Origin: Chara braunii
Lineage: Eukaryota; Streptophyta; Charophyceae; Charales; Characeae
Direction of reading: 5' to 3'
DNA: 35,532 bases
Assembly: GCA_003427395.1 (NCBI GenBank)
Contig: BFEA01000105.1
Coordinates: forward strand, 487,409 to 522,940
Shown here: positions 11,856 through 21,563 of the stretch, piece by piece
How positions within the stretch are numbered: position 1 is the first letter of the stretch
Layout of the letters: each line of letters begins with the position of its first letter
Translations under genes and position numbers: made by a program
The notes under the pieces: model-generated
What the model was told of the DNA's origin: nothing
Seen by the model: only the letters and a program-made list of their open reading frames with translations
Database searches by the model: none

Positions 11856-12775
11856 AAGTGCTATACATAGGGGTATTGAAGTGCTATGCATAGGTAAAAC
11901 CAGGGGTGCGCCGGGAGACATATGGAGCGTAGAGAGAAATGAGGAGGCTCATGAGCACATGATACAAAAAACAAATGAATATCAATTCTGGGCGGGCTGC
12001 CAGAAAGAGTCTGAAAGACTATATTTCAAAAATAATCACAGCAGCTGAGGCCGGGGTCCTCACAGTCACGGCCTCCATGGAAGTAACCATGTGACGTACC
12101 AACTTCCATACCCAAATGATCTTCTGAAGCCCCAAGTTGCATGGAATCGCAGGCCAACCAGACCCTCTCACGACTAAGACGATGTTTCTTTTGGATTTCC
12201 TTGCAATTTCTTTTCGACAATCCATGCATCTACGTAGGAATTACGAGGGCCTTAGAGAGCGTGCTAGGAATTTTGTTTGGCAGTCGGTCCGGGAACTCCG
12301 TAAATTACGATTGCTTCTCCCCCTGACGTGTTCTTTCTTGCAAATGAATGTTCTCGCACTCGCTCTTGAAAGATTTGAGAATTTTCAGTAGGAAGGTAGA
12401 TAGGCGTAGGATTTTCACACGCTCAATTATGCGCGCCGATATTGCTTTCGAATTTCCAATCTTCAAGTAGTTTTAGAACCAGCATGGATGGAACGTAACT
12501 GTTTCGGTGCCTATTTCCTTTTTAGCGCCGATGCCATGCATGCAAGCTTTACCCGCTTCCCGCTACAATCCATGCCATCTTCACCCTTCTTCTCTTCGTG
12601 TTTCCCATCCCCTCTCTCTTCACGCTTCTCCCTCACTCCTTGTTTGAATTTTGGTCCCGCTCCGCACTACTCTTTGCGCTCTTCTCCTCTCCGCCTTCGT
12701 CCCCGTACCGGAACTCCCTACCGATCCGAGCCGTCAGGTGACATCGCGTGAGGAGGCTACTCCCTACACGTTGTG
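11856..12775. other. No gene seen
   Basis: Short overlapping frames on both strands (up to 87 codons) show no recognisable motif. The right part (12560-12740) is pyrimidine-rich. Confidence 0.5.
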
Positions 12776-12776
12776 A

Positions 12777-12935
12777 TCTGATTGGCTGCGAAAGACTCAC
12801 GGGGATCGCTATGGCTTTCCCCGGGCGATTAACCCAAACCCTCTCTTCACTCGCTCCTACCTTCACCCCACTCTTCCCCATCTTCTATTCCCCTCTTCGC
12901 AACTATAAAACCCGTAAGCGCGTCCGAAAACCTCT
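12777..12935 (+). promoter_or_regulatory. Possible core promoter without an identified gene
   Basis: A CCAAT-type box (GATTGG at 12779) lies about 120 bases upstream of CTATAAAA (12903-12910). A pyrimidine-rich CTCTCTCTC stretch, of the kind seen at plant transcription starts, follows near 12932. No convincing coding exon follows: a frame beginning ATGGCGAATAGC at 13268 soon runs into the CT microsatellite. The call is speculative. Confidence 0.25.
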
Positions 12936-13342
12936 CTCTCAACCCATCTGCCAACTTTAGGGAAGTTGTGGCTAGGTGATGCGCAAGTAGTGAGTCGAAA
13001 AGTCCCGACGAGCTGACTACAGTGTATGCAAGGATGCACGTTGGGTGGCCTCAACGAACTGCTGGATCTGGGCGAGTTGGTGCAAAAGTTGAGTTGGCGG
13101 GGTGACGACCGCTCCGGTATGGAGGTTGGTACGTGACGACTGGGATCTTCAGTACCTGAGTAAGAAGGGTGTGTGTATGTACGAATGGTTGCATTTATCA
13201 GAGAGCAGAAGACCGGTACGCCTTGGTTTCCAGATTTTCCTTCTTTTGGCTCTTGAAAGCTAAGTCCATGGCGAATAGCCGATTATTGCCCCCCTCCCCA
13301 CCCCCCCTTTTTTTTCAAGCTTGTTTGCATGATCAAAGCGCC

Positions 13343-14890
<1,548 letters not shown>

Positions 14891-14903
14891 TGCGGAGATA
14901 GAA

Positions 14904-14947
<44 letters not shown>

Positions 14948-15025
14948 AAAAGGGGGCCCAGTGCCCAAGGCTCATATTTAGAACTTTGAATACATGCCAG
15001 ACACACGCCTTGCGGAGATAGAACC
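14891..15025 (-). mobile_element. Short poly(A) retroposed insert with target duplication
   Basis: The 15-base sequence TGCGGAGATAGAACC occurs at 14891-14905 and again at 15011-15025. Between the copies lie 105 bases that, read on the minus strand, are about 64 bases of sequence ending in CCCCTTTTC and a 41-base poly(A). Direct repeats of 15-16 bases around a poly(A)-tailed insert are the signature of LINE-machinery retroposition. The 64-base body could be a 5'-truncated LINE 3' end, a SINE tail or a transcript fragment; I cannot tell which. Confidence 0.8.
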
Positions 15026-15297
15026 TAGCACTCCAGTCCTGCAAGTTTTCGATGGCACTGAAAGAAAATATATCAGTCCTTTGATTATATTCTTTTCCAT
15101 ATCAGAATAGATAAAGTCCATGTATTGGGCAGTCCATGATCTAACGGCCTCAGATAAAGCTGCCTCACTTTTCTTTTGCATCTGGGCTGTCACACGGCTC
15201 CAAACCAAAACCAAACCTCCGCAAGTGGGGCATGGCCCTGGCGGTGATGGTGCTGTGACGGGTGCTTGCCCACTTTCGATTTTTTACATTTCTTTCT

Positions 15298-15629
15298 TTC
15301 TTTTATGGGAAAATTTGTCTGGCGCCCCTGTAATTTCCATTACTTTGCGTCGTGCCCCTCGCACGGTTGATTTACGTTGTTGCGCCCCTTCAACGGTCTA
15401 TTTATGCTGTCGCTCCCCTCTGACTCGATTGAAATTTCCCAAAACACCCCGGTGTCAGTTGGGCCTGAAATATTTTTGTTATGCGCTTACCAGCACCTGT
15501 TTCAAATTTGCAGTATGGCCCGACCGGATAGCTGCTGAGTACCAACACAAAAAAAATCCAAATGCCCCTACCCGTAGGGTGCATCTTTTCAGCGCACCTC
15601 TATGGCTACGCGCATGGCAGCCACTTCAT

Positions 15630-15705
<76 letters not shown>

Positions 15706-15760
15706 NGTAGGGTGCATCTTTTCAGCGCACCTCTATGGCTACGCGCATGGCAGCCACTTC

Positions 15761-15858
<98 letters not shown>

Positions 15859-16059
15859 ATTTTTGCCGCTGCGCCACAAAAAACACCTGCTTCAAATCCG
15901 AATTTCGGGCTCAAGGGCATGGCGGAAAGATGCATGCCACTCATGAGGGCATGGCCGTCCAGTAAGGAAAGTTCAGAGGCCCCAGGGGCACGGCAGGGTA
16001 AGTGGTCACGCAAATAATAAAAATTACAGGGGGGCCAGACAAATTTTCCCTTCTTTTAT
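15298..16059. mobile_element. Mutator-like (MULE) nonautonomous element
   Basis: The element spans 15307-16050. Its ends are inverted repeats of about 45 bases starting GGGAAAATTTGTCTGGC, and each end is flanked directly by the 9-base repeat TTCTTTTAT (15298-15306 and 16051-16059). A 9-bp target duplication and long inverted repeats are typical of Mutator-like elements. No transposase frame is present: the interior holds two CT/CA microsatellites and a direct duplication split by a single N (15706), so it is nonautonomous. Its true length is uncertain because of that gap. Confidence 0.82.
15576..15855. repeat. Direct duplication with CT/CA repeats around an N
   Basis: About 60 bases beginning GTAGGGTGCATCTTTTCAGC occur at 15576 and again at 15707. 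Each copy is followed by a (CT)n run (15641-15696 and about 15765-15808) and then a (CA)n run. The only unknown base here (15706) falls exactly at the junction. This may be a real tandem duplication, or one locus entered twice at an assembly join. Confidence 0.85.
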
Positions 16060-16567
16060 TGATAGCAGGTCAGACAAAGCTGTCAAGAGCCTGGTCATGA
16101 CATACTTGCCCCGTGTCAGAAGTCCGAGACAATGTGCTGCCGTGTCAGAAGACTCCTGCCGACTGCAGCAGACAGTCAAAAGACATAAAAGAAGAACATC
16201 AAACGTCGAGTAGCGCTGGAAGGGACCGGCATCTCTCCACCCCCTCCAAAGAAAGAGAACAAAACAAAAAGAGACACGCGTACTCATCCATAGATTGTTA
16301 CAAATATCCCCCCGCCCCGCCCCAACGAAAATTTTTGTTACGAATTGAAAACGAGTATTTTACAAAAAGAGCAAAATAAATCAGAAGAGGAGAAGTCAAC
16401 AATCCTTTCCCCGCCCGCGGGAGAGCACGAAGAGCGGAGCTGCGGGAATGTCGCTCCTTCCCTCCCTGTTTCCTTTTTTTTGCCCTTTTGCTGACATTAT
16501 TGTATTGAGCAGGGTCGTCTGCCTGTATCACTGAGCCACGTAGGTCTATGTCTCTTTTTCGGCGAGA
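16060..16567. other. No gene seen
   Basis: Short frames of up to 121 codons on either strand carry no recognisable domain. The segment lies between the Mutator-like element and the first member of the GTCCCACT miniature transposon family. Confidence 0.5.
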
Positions 16568-16740
16568 ATGGGAAAGGTCCCATAAGCGGGACCATGACGC
16601 ATGCCCTCCAATCCCGTCAGCATGTGGACAGATGAGAGTCTGCTTTTCTGCATCTCTTCGCAAAACACGTCCAGATTCAGGAGCTTAATCGGATCCTCTT
16701 TTGCTTCGCTCTTGAACTCAAGTGGTGTGGAACGAGGCCC
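16568..16740. mobile_element. Miniature inverted-repeat element, GTCCCACT family, decayed copy
   Basis: The right arm is clear (ACACGTCCAGATTCAGGAGC, then a GGATCCTCTTTTGC segment) and ends in GTGGAACGAGGCCC followed by TAA. The left arm (AAGGTCCCATAAGC at about 16574) is badly decayed. The right terminus resembles the related GGGCCTCGTTCCAC group, so this copy links the two groups. Confidence 0.5.
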
Positions 16741-16960
16741 TAACTGTACGGTGATCTTTTCAAGCGAATTTGGACGTCAATGCGGTCGCATACGTCTCCG
16801 AAAGCCCAGTTTATGTGAGCTCCCTGTGCCATAGTGAACTGGCCTCTTCAGTGTTGTCGGCGGGCGATAGCCAAGGAATGTTCCGTTGGTGTCCTGTCCA
16901 GTACCGTCTCTCCCCGAATAGCATAGTGGGACGAATAGGACCCATCCAGAAGAGGGACCA

Positions 16961-17131
16961 GGGGTGAGGTCCCACGAGCAAAGAGCGTTGGATAAATATC
17001 CTGAATCTGGACGTGCTTTAAGCAGAGATGCGGAAAAGAAGTTCAATCTCGACATTCTGCACCTTTCCACAAACAAGTCGAGATTCAGCTGTTCAATCCA
17101 ATCCTCTTTGCTACTAGTGGGACCTCGCCCC
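16961..17131. mobile_element. Miniature inverted-repeat element, GTCCCACT family
   Basis: A 171-bp near-palindrome. The left arm reads GAGGTCCCACGAGCAAAGAG then CCTGAATCTGGACGTG. The right arm is its inverse, ending CTAGTGGGACCTCGCCCC. The centre holds a second inverted pair (GCAGAGATGCGGAAAAG against CATTCTGCACC-type sequence). No coding capacity. Confidence 0.88.
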
Positions 17132-17204
17132 AGAGGGACCCATTCCCCAGCAACGGGGCCCATTCCGCTCCATCGCTTCGTCGCCGGCTCGGGTGTTCCG
17201 CCTT

Positions 17205-17371
17205 GGGCGAGGTCCCACTAGCTAAGAGGATCGGATAAAGCTCCTGAATCTGGGCTTGTTTTCAGCAGAGATGCAGAAAAGCAGTTCAATCTCAATTTTC
17301 TGCACCTTTGCACAAACCTGTCCAGATTCGGGCGTTCAATCCAATCCTCTTTGCTAGTGGGACTGCGCCCC
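17205..17371. mobile_element. Miniature inverted-repeat element, GTCCCACT family
   Basis: A 167-bp copy 73 bases after the previous one and in the same orientation. The arms begin GGGCGAGGTCCCACTAGC and end GCTAGTGGGACTGCGCCCC. The internal CTGAATCTGGGC / GTCCAGATTCGGGCG arms are retained. Confidence 0.88.
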
Positions 17372-17617
17372 TGGAGAAAAGTTGGCGCCATTTCCTGAAG
17401 AGCAAGCTTTGCAAAATACTGTACTACGAAGGTTGCCCTTTTCCAAAAAAAAAACAAAAAACAAAAAAAACTAATTTCTCGCACGAGACAGTTGAAATTT
17501 CCCGACATTACATCCTTCCCGCCAAATTTGCCAATTGAAAAAATTGCAACAAGATTTGCGGCTCCGCCGCATGTGGGACCCGTCGGGGCGGGCGAAGTCC
17601 CGCTTACCTAATTCCTT

Positions 17618-17736
17618 GGGCCTCGTTCAATTGCTCACCATTGTCACCAAATGGTCAAAATGAGAATGCATCTTCCGCTAGAACGTGGGAAGATACGTCG
17701 CCATATCTGCATGTGGTGAGTAGTGGAACGAGGCCC
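17618..17736. mobile_element. Miniature inverted-repeat element, GGGCCTCGTT group
   Basis: A 119-bp element whose left end GGGCCTCGTTCAATTGCTCA is the inverse of its right end, TGAGTAGTGGAACGAGGCCC, apart from small differences. The interior (CCGCTAGAACGTGGGAAGATAC) resembles 27868-27895, which may be a second, decayed copy. The flanks CTT and TTT do not prove a target duplication. Confidence 0.75.
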
Positions 17737-17878
17737 TTTGTTTCAAACTCTTCAAACCGTACGTCCTGAAGAACGTACCGCCTTTGAAGGAGCCAGATTT
17801 GTTTAAAAAAAAAGAAAAAAAAAAGAAAAAAGAAAAAAAAAAGAAAAGATAGAAAAATTCGATTGCCAGACATGAAGA

Positions 17879-17983
17879 GTCCATCCCTTAGGACATCGGA
17901 GCCGTTGAAATGGGAACTATACAGAGATGATTAGCATGGCCTCTGCGCAAGGCTGCCACGACGCACACATCGAGAAACGTCGG
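17879..17983 (+). pseudogene. U6 snRNA-like sequence, full length, diverged
   Basis: The order of conserved U6 blocks is kept: a 5' GTCC...GGACATC stem, then GAACTATACAGAGATGATTAGCATGG, with the ACAGAGA box and the AGC triad intact, then CTGCGCAAGG and CACATCGAGAAAC. U6 is the catalytic snRNA of the spliceosome. Scattered substitutions and the lack of a 3' T run for polymerase III termination suggest a pseudogene. No plant-type upstream element was seen. Confidence 0.8.
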
Positions 17984-18275
17984 AAGTGCTATAAGGTAAA
18001 AGTAAAAATGAAAAAAGTAGGAAAAAAAGGGAAAAAACAAGAAGGACGAAAACAGAAGGCCAGCGAAAAGGAGAGGTGAAGAATCAGGCAAGTAGGAATT
18101 TCCTACCTCAGAGTCTTGAAATTCTGTCCAATAGTCCTTCAGGGACATCCGTTAAAATTGGAACGATAATTTCTAAAAAAGAAAAAATACAGAGAATATA
18201 TATATATATATATATCGTCACAAACAGAACTGCCCGGTAAAACCGTAGGCAGAGAGAGAGAAGAGGACAACAAAC

Positions 18276-18357
18276 GAGGGGCTGTGACAAACTGTTTCGT
18301 CGGAGTTTCACCGACTCATCAGGAGGCTGAACCCTCGACAGTCTGCAGAATCCCCTC
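18276..18357 (-). ncRNA. Type III hammerhead ribozyme
   Basis: Read on the minus strand from 18357, the parts are GAGGGG, a 5-base internal loop, GCAGACUG (stem III), UC with predicted cleavage after C (18337), stem I GAGG-GUUCAG-CCUC, core CUGAUGA (18322-18316), stem II GUCGG-UGAAACU-CCGAC, core GAAA (18298-18295), CAGUUUGU (stem III, 8 pairs with two wobbles), a second 5-base internal loop, and CCCCUC closing the outer helix. All invariant hammerhead positions are present. In plants such ribozymes are known from retrozymes, where they process circular RNA. No second copy was found nearby, so a full retrozyme is not shown. Confidence 0.82.
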
Positions 18358-18453
18358 ACTGATTACACTGTAAATGATAATCTACCTTAACCAAAATCAA
18401 AGTAGACTATCACTCACCCACACCAGATGGAAAACTCTACAGACTGTCGGTTC
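18328..18453 (-). other. Alternative helix competing with the ribozyme
   Basis: The minus-strand segment 18453-18436 (GAACCGACAGUCUGUAGA) is complementary to 18349-18329. It gives 13 pairs over GACAGUCUGUAGA / UCUGCAGACUGUC plus five more (GAACC/GGUUC) after a GAG bulge. This helix would occupy one stem III strand and the cleavage site. A smaller hairpin, GATAGTCTAC/GTAGATTATC, lies in the loop. Confidence 0.65.
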
Positions 18454-19053
18454 ACACCCCATCCCTGCGCAAGCATGACACGCGTAAATCGAGAAAATTC
18501 TGTCCAATAGGAGTTTCCATACACTGAGATAGCAATTCCATGCTCTAAGATAGGAATTCCATTGCCTAAGATAGGAAATGCTATCTTCGTATCTCGAAGT
18601 ACGGAATTTCTTATTTGCCTATCTTGGCGAAAATGAAAATTCAGGCGGTGGTCGGCAAGGAATTAGGCTGTACTTTTTTTTTTTTTTTTTTTTTTTTCTA
18701 TTTCGGGGAACTTTTCGGAGAAGGGACACTGGATCCGGTTTCCCAGGAGCTGATTGCGGGATTTTGTGGGGTTTCCCGGCCCCGTACCTTCCGTTTTTTT
18801 GTGCAAGAAAAAGTTCTATTGTTCTCAAAAAAGAAAAAAAAGAAAAAAAAAAAAAGAAAGTGAAAATCCACGGCAACTACTACAGATAGTAGGAATTTCC
18901 TATCTTTCTATCCTATCTTGGCTTGAGTATATTTCTCAAGCTTGGAATTTCATATCTTCTGGCAATCGCGACCAGATTCATCCATCCGACATGAACGTGT
19001 TGCGCTCGGCTAAGTATTTACGTTCCTGAATTTATCTGGCGGCTACCCTGGTT

Positions 19054-19144
19054 CCCCCGAATACAACGTACGGTCATTATAGCTGTATTGAGACTGAAAG
19101 ATGACCCAAATACAGCTATAATGACCGTACGTTGTGTTCGGGGG
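19054..19144. mobile_element. 91-bp hairpin element, copy 1
   Basis: Arms of about 36 bases, starting CCCCCGAATACAACGTACGG on the left and ending in the inverse on the right, enclose a short centre (GAGACTGAAAGATGACCC). A copy of identical length is at 28624-28714. The near-perfect arms suggest recent spread. The target duplication is unclear. Confidence 0.88.
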
Positions 19145-19237
19145 AGTAAGAAGGTAGTGCCGCCGGATTCCAGTCAAAGAAGTCTAGTTGGCCCCCGCCC
19201 CCCCTCCCCGCGCCCCCGACAATAGACAAGAACGGGT

Positions 19238-19328
19238 CACCCGCATAGGACGCCCGGTCATTATCGCCGCATCTGGACTGGAAATTGCTCCAGATACAGC
19301 TATAATGGCCTGGGGTTCTATTGGGGTG
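19238..19328. mobile_element. 91-bp hairpin element, decayed copy
   Basis: It has the same length and arm pattern as the copy at 19054: CACCCGCATAGGACGCCCGG on the left, with ATACAGCTATAATGG and CTATTGGGGTG on the right. There are more mismatches between the arms. It lies 93 bases after copy 1. Confidence 0.7.
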
Positions 19329-19598
19329 AAGACGGTAGGGGGAGGAAGAACGGAAAGAAAAAAAAACGAATAGGAAAGGGAATCTGCCAGTGCCGGAGCA
19401 TACTCAGGGGTCCACCCCACTGTCCACGTGTCTGCTAAGCTAACACTGACCTGGGGTCATCTAGCCGCTTTGAGGGCCAGGTTCGTGCCTTCATAGCGGG
19501 ATTTTAGGTAGGTTGATTTCATAATAATTAGAAAAAAAGGCAGGAATTTAGATAGCACTACTGGGGCGTATCTTCTTAACCCCGAGCAGAATGCCCCG

Positions 19599-19776
19599 GG
19601 GGCCAAGTCCCACTACCTACCGATAGCAGCGTTGAGTTTCGTCAACGCCTGAATCTGGACGTGTTTGTCGCTATGTGCGGTTGACGAAAGTCAAAGCGAT
19701 TTCTAACAGTTCTCCACAAACGCGTCCAGATTCAGGCGTTGGGGAAACTCAATGCTGTTAGTGGGATTTGGGCCCC
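19599..19776. mobile_element. Miniature inverted-repeat element, GTCCCACT family
   Basis: A 178-bp copy with ends GGGGCCAAGTCCCACTA and TAGTGGGATTTGGGCCCC. The internal arms GCCTGAATCTGGACGTGTTT and AACGCGTCCAGATTCAGGC are inverse. Its centre is diverged from the other copies (GTTGACGAAAGTCAAAGCG). Confidence 0.85.
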
Positions 19777-19847
19777 GCATCATGACTGAATTTGGACCCC
19801 AACAGCGTTTGCATGCGTTCATTATAGATGGGGCATTACATTCTCCG

Positions 19848-19921
19848 GAGGAAGGTACCGTAGTCTGCGGACCACTCAATCGCTGAGGAAGGTACCGTAG
19901 TCTGCGGACCACTCAATCGCT
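19848..19921. repeat. 37-bp tandem duplication
   Basis: The block starting GAGGAAGGTACCGTAGTCTG is present twice (19848 and 19885) without mismatch. Confidence 0.92.
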
Positions 19922-20053
19922 GACTCTCAATCGAGGAATGCCCTCAAACGCTCTCTCCACTTGCCGAGGAATACGTCCACGTACATCCTTCCGAAGCTAT
20001 TGGGATTGCCTCCCCCCGTAGCGGGAAAATACGTCCGCGTGCTTCTTTTCCAG

Positions 20054-20065
20054 GGTATAAAAGCC
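20054..20065 (+). promoter_or_regulatory. TATA-box-like site, orphan
   Basis: GGTATAAAAGCC is a strong TATA-box match in otherwise GC-rich DNA. It lies 36 bases before a miniature inverted-repeat element. No coding exon or RNA gene follows, so function is doubtful. Confidence 0.2.
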
Positions 20066-20091
20066 GGCATGTCCCGCTCGCACTCCTAAGC

Positions 20092-20191
20092 GGGGGCAAG
20101 GGCCCACTTGCGCAAATTAGGAGATTTCGGCCGTTGATCTTTGCTATCTACGGTCAATATCTCTTAATTCGTGCAAGTGGGACCGAGCCCC
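20092..20191. mobile_element. 100-bp inverted-repeat element related to GTCCCACT family
   Basis: The left end GGGGGCAAGGGCCCACTTGC continues CAAATTAGGAGAT; the right end is ATCTCTTAATTCGTGCAAG then TGGGACCGAGCCCC. The arms are about 33 bases with a few mismatches. The termini resemble the GTCCCACT family, but the interior is different. Confidence 0.75.
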
Positions 20192-20411
20192 GGCCAGCCG
20201 CCCGATCATGGACTCGCCTCACCGCACCAATCTCGAAATGTGAAAAAGACAAAAATGTGGCGGCTGCATCTGGCCATGTCCTAGCGCGAAGTTCATTCTA
20301 ATTCTGCGCATTTCGAGAGTGGTGTGGCGATGCCCTCAAACCGAAGGCATTCCGTGGCGCGCATTGCTGGGCCCGCACGCTGGTGCGAGGCCAAGACCCA
20401 AGTTCGAATCC

Positions 20412-20577
20412 GGGGCGAGGTCCCACTATACATACGAAAGAGAATTGGATCGAACGCCTGAATCTAGACGTATGTGCTGAAAAGATGCGGAAAATCGAGA
20501 TTGTACTGCGTTTCCGCATCTCTTCCATAACACTTCCAGATTCATCCTCTTTGCTACTGTAGTGGGAGCTGGGCCCC
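20412..20577. mobile_element. Miniature inverted-repeat element, GTCCCACT family
   Basis: A 166-bp copy with ends GGGGCGAGGTCCCACTA and TAGTGGGAGCTGGGCCCC. The internal arms are GCCTGAATCTAGACGT and ACTTCCAGATTCA; part of the right arm is deleted. Confidence 0.85.
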
Positions 20578-20746
20578 AGATGCAATAAATTCTTTCTGAA
20601 TCACCTGCGGCCAGTCAGTTCAGTGATGTATCTCGAGGCCCCTTCGTAGGCGGGGTGCTCTCGCAGCAAAAGACAAAACCAACCCAAAAAAAATGTTTTT
20701 TTTTTTTTTTTTTAATTGTTTTGGCGCCCCCCCATGGCTTGAATAC

Positions 20747-21254
20747 GGGCCTCGTTCCACTACCCTCGACTTGAAAAAAATCTCAAGGGCAGCCCTATGG
20801 GCGCCGTTGACTCAAAAACGTAATTAAAAAGTACTAGAGGTCGTCGGCGTTCCACTACACCCTGCAGTTCCCGCTCCCAAAACGAGCGGGAAAATGTGCA
20901 CCCCTGTTTGTCACCGAATTTTCACAACCCAGGTCCATCCCTGGGGCCCGACAACTGCGATTGGCAAAAAAAAAAAAAAAAAAAAAAGAGAAGGACCGGA
21001 CGGGGGGGCTGAACTGCTGCCTGGCCACGCATATTGCGGCCTTTTCCAAGAATTTTCAAGTCACCTCTGGGAGGTGACTTGAAAATTGGCCCAAGTTGCC
21101 TCGGCGCCCTACGGCCGCCCTCGAGTCTCTGAGCGGGATTTTCTTCAGGCGGGAAGCTTAATCACATTCCATTGTGATTAGCAGATGTCAAGGGCCTAGT
21201 GGAACGGCGCCGCCCTTGAGATATTTTCAAGTCGAGGGTAGTGGAACGAGGCCC
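20747..21254. mobile_element. 508-bp inverted-repeat element, GGGCCTCGTT group
   Basis: The ends are long inverted repeats. GGGCCTCGTTCCACTACCCT at the left continues TCGACTTGAAAA...ATCTCAAGGGC, and the exact inverse runs in at the right end. A further GGCGCCGTT block extends the arms to about 65 bases. TAC flanks both ends (20744-20746 and 21255-21257), a 3-base duplication as in PIF/Harbinger-type elements. The interior has a 23-base A tract and a perfect 17-base hairpin (CCAATTTTCAAGTCACC-type, about 21046-21087). No transposase. Confidence 0.82.
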
Positions 21255-21452
21255 TACGATGACTGCCGCCGCACGGTGTTGTAGTAGGTCTTACGTAGGC
21301 GGAATCGCAACTCCGCCACTCCGCGGTGCCGTTAGGCGAATACCGCGCGGCTCTTCTTGCGCTCTACCTTGGCAGGCTCTGCGGTAGAGGTGAGTTTTGT
21401 CGGAGTTCGCGCTTCGCGGTCCCCAACCACTTGCTGGAAGTACTGCTCGTTA

Positions 21453-21563
21453 GGCCCTAGTTGCTCTGCTCGCCATCCGCCAAGAATTCGAATGCGTCTG
21501 GACAAACATGATGTCCACATGCAATTAAGATGTTGGCGGATGGCGAGTAGTGCAACGAGGCCC
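21453..21563. mobile_element. 111-bp inverted-repeat element, GGGCCTCGTT group
   Basis: The left end GGCCCTAGTTGCTCTGCTCG continues CCATCCGCCAA; the right end TTGGCGGATGGCGAGTAGTG continues CAACGAGGCCC. The arms are about 30 bases. The flanks are TTA (left) and TTG (right), a possible decayed 3-base duplication. Confidence 0.8.

Larger units (their letters stand above)
18134..18494 (+). pseudogene. U6 snRNA-like sequence split by an insert
   Basis: The U6 5' part (18134-18168) matches U6 closely, reading GTCCTTCAGGGACATCCG then TTAAAATTGGAACGATA. After 18 A-rich bases comes ATACAGAGA (18187-18195). The U6 3' part resumes at about 18463 (CCCTGCGCAAGCATGACACG, then TAAATCGAGAAA). The 16-base sequence AAATTCTGTCCAATAG flanks the whole (18119-18134 and 18495-18510), consistent with a target duplication from retroposition. 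About 267 bases lie between ACAGAGA and CCCTGCGC, including a hammerhead ribozyme on the opposite strand. A spliced U6 gene is a remote alternative; a retropseudogene with a later insertion is more likely. Confidence 0.8.
18091..18960. repeat. Scattered GATAGGAATTCC-type motifs
   Basis: Palindromic GTAGGAATTTCCTAC (18091-18105) and related AAGATAGGAATTCC units (18526-18585, about 22-base spacing) recur, and again GATAGTAGGAATTTCCTATC at 18884-18903. The interrupted U6-like copy lies inside this cluster. The origin is unknown. Confidence 0.6.

Noticed and set aside
15120-15710. 196-codon open frame
   Set aside because: It enters the Mutator-like element and its CT repeat and runs into the N. 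No domain is seen upstream.
18134-18494. U6 gene with a spliceosomal intron
   Set aside because: The sequence after the ACAGAGA box does not begin with a convincing GT donor. Flanking direct repeats and missing U6 bases (GATTAGCATGG) favour a broken retrocopy.
20341-20412. tRNA-like AGTTCGAATCC (T-loop) near 20402
   Set aside because: The T-stem does not pair properly and no anticodon arm or acceptor stem could be built. At most it is a decayed tRNA-derived trace.
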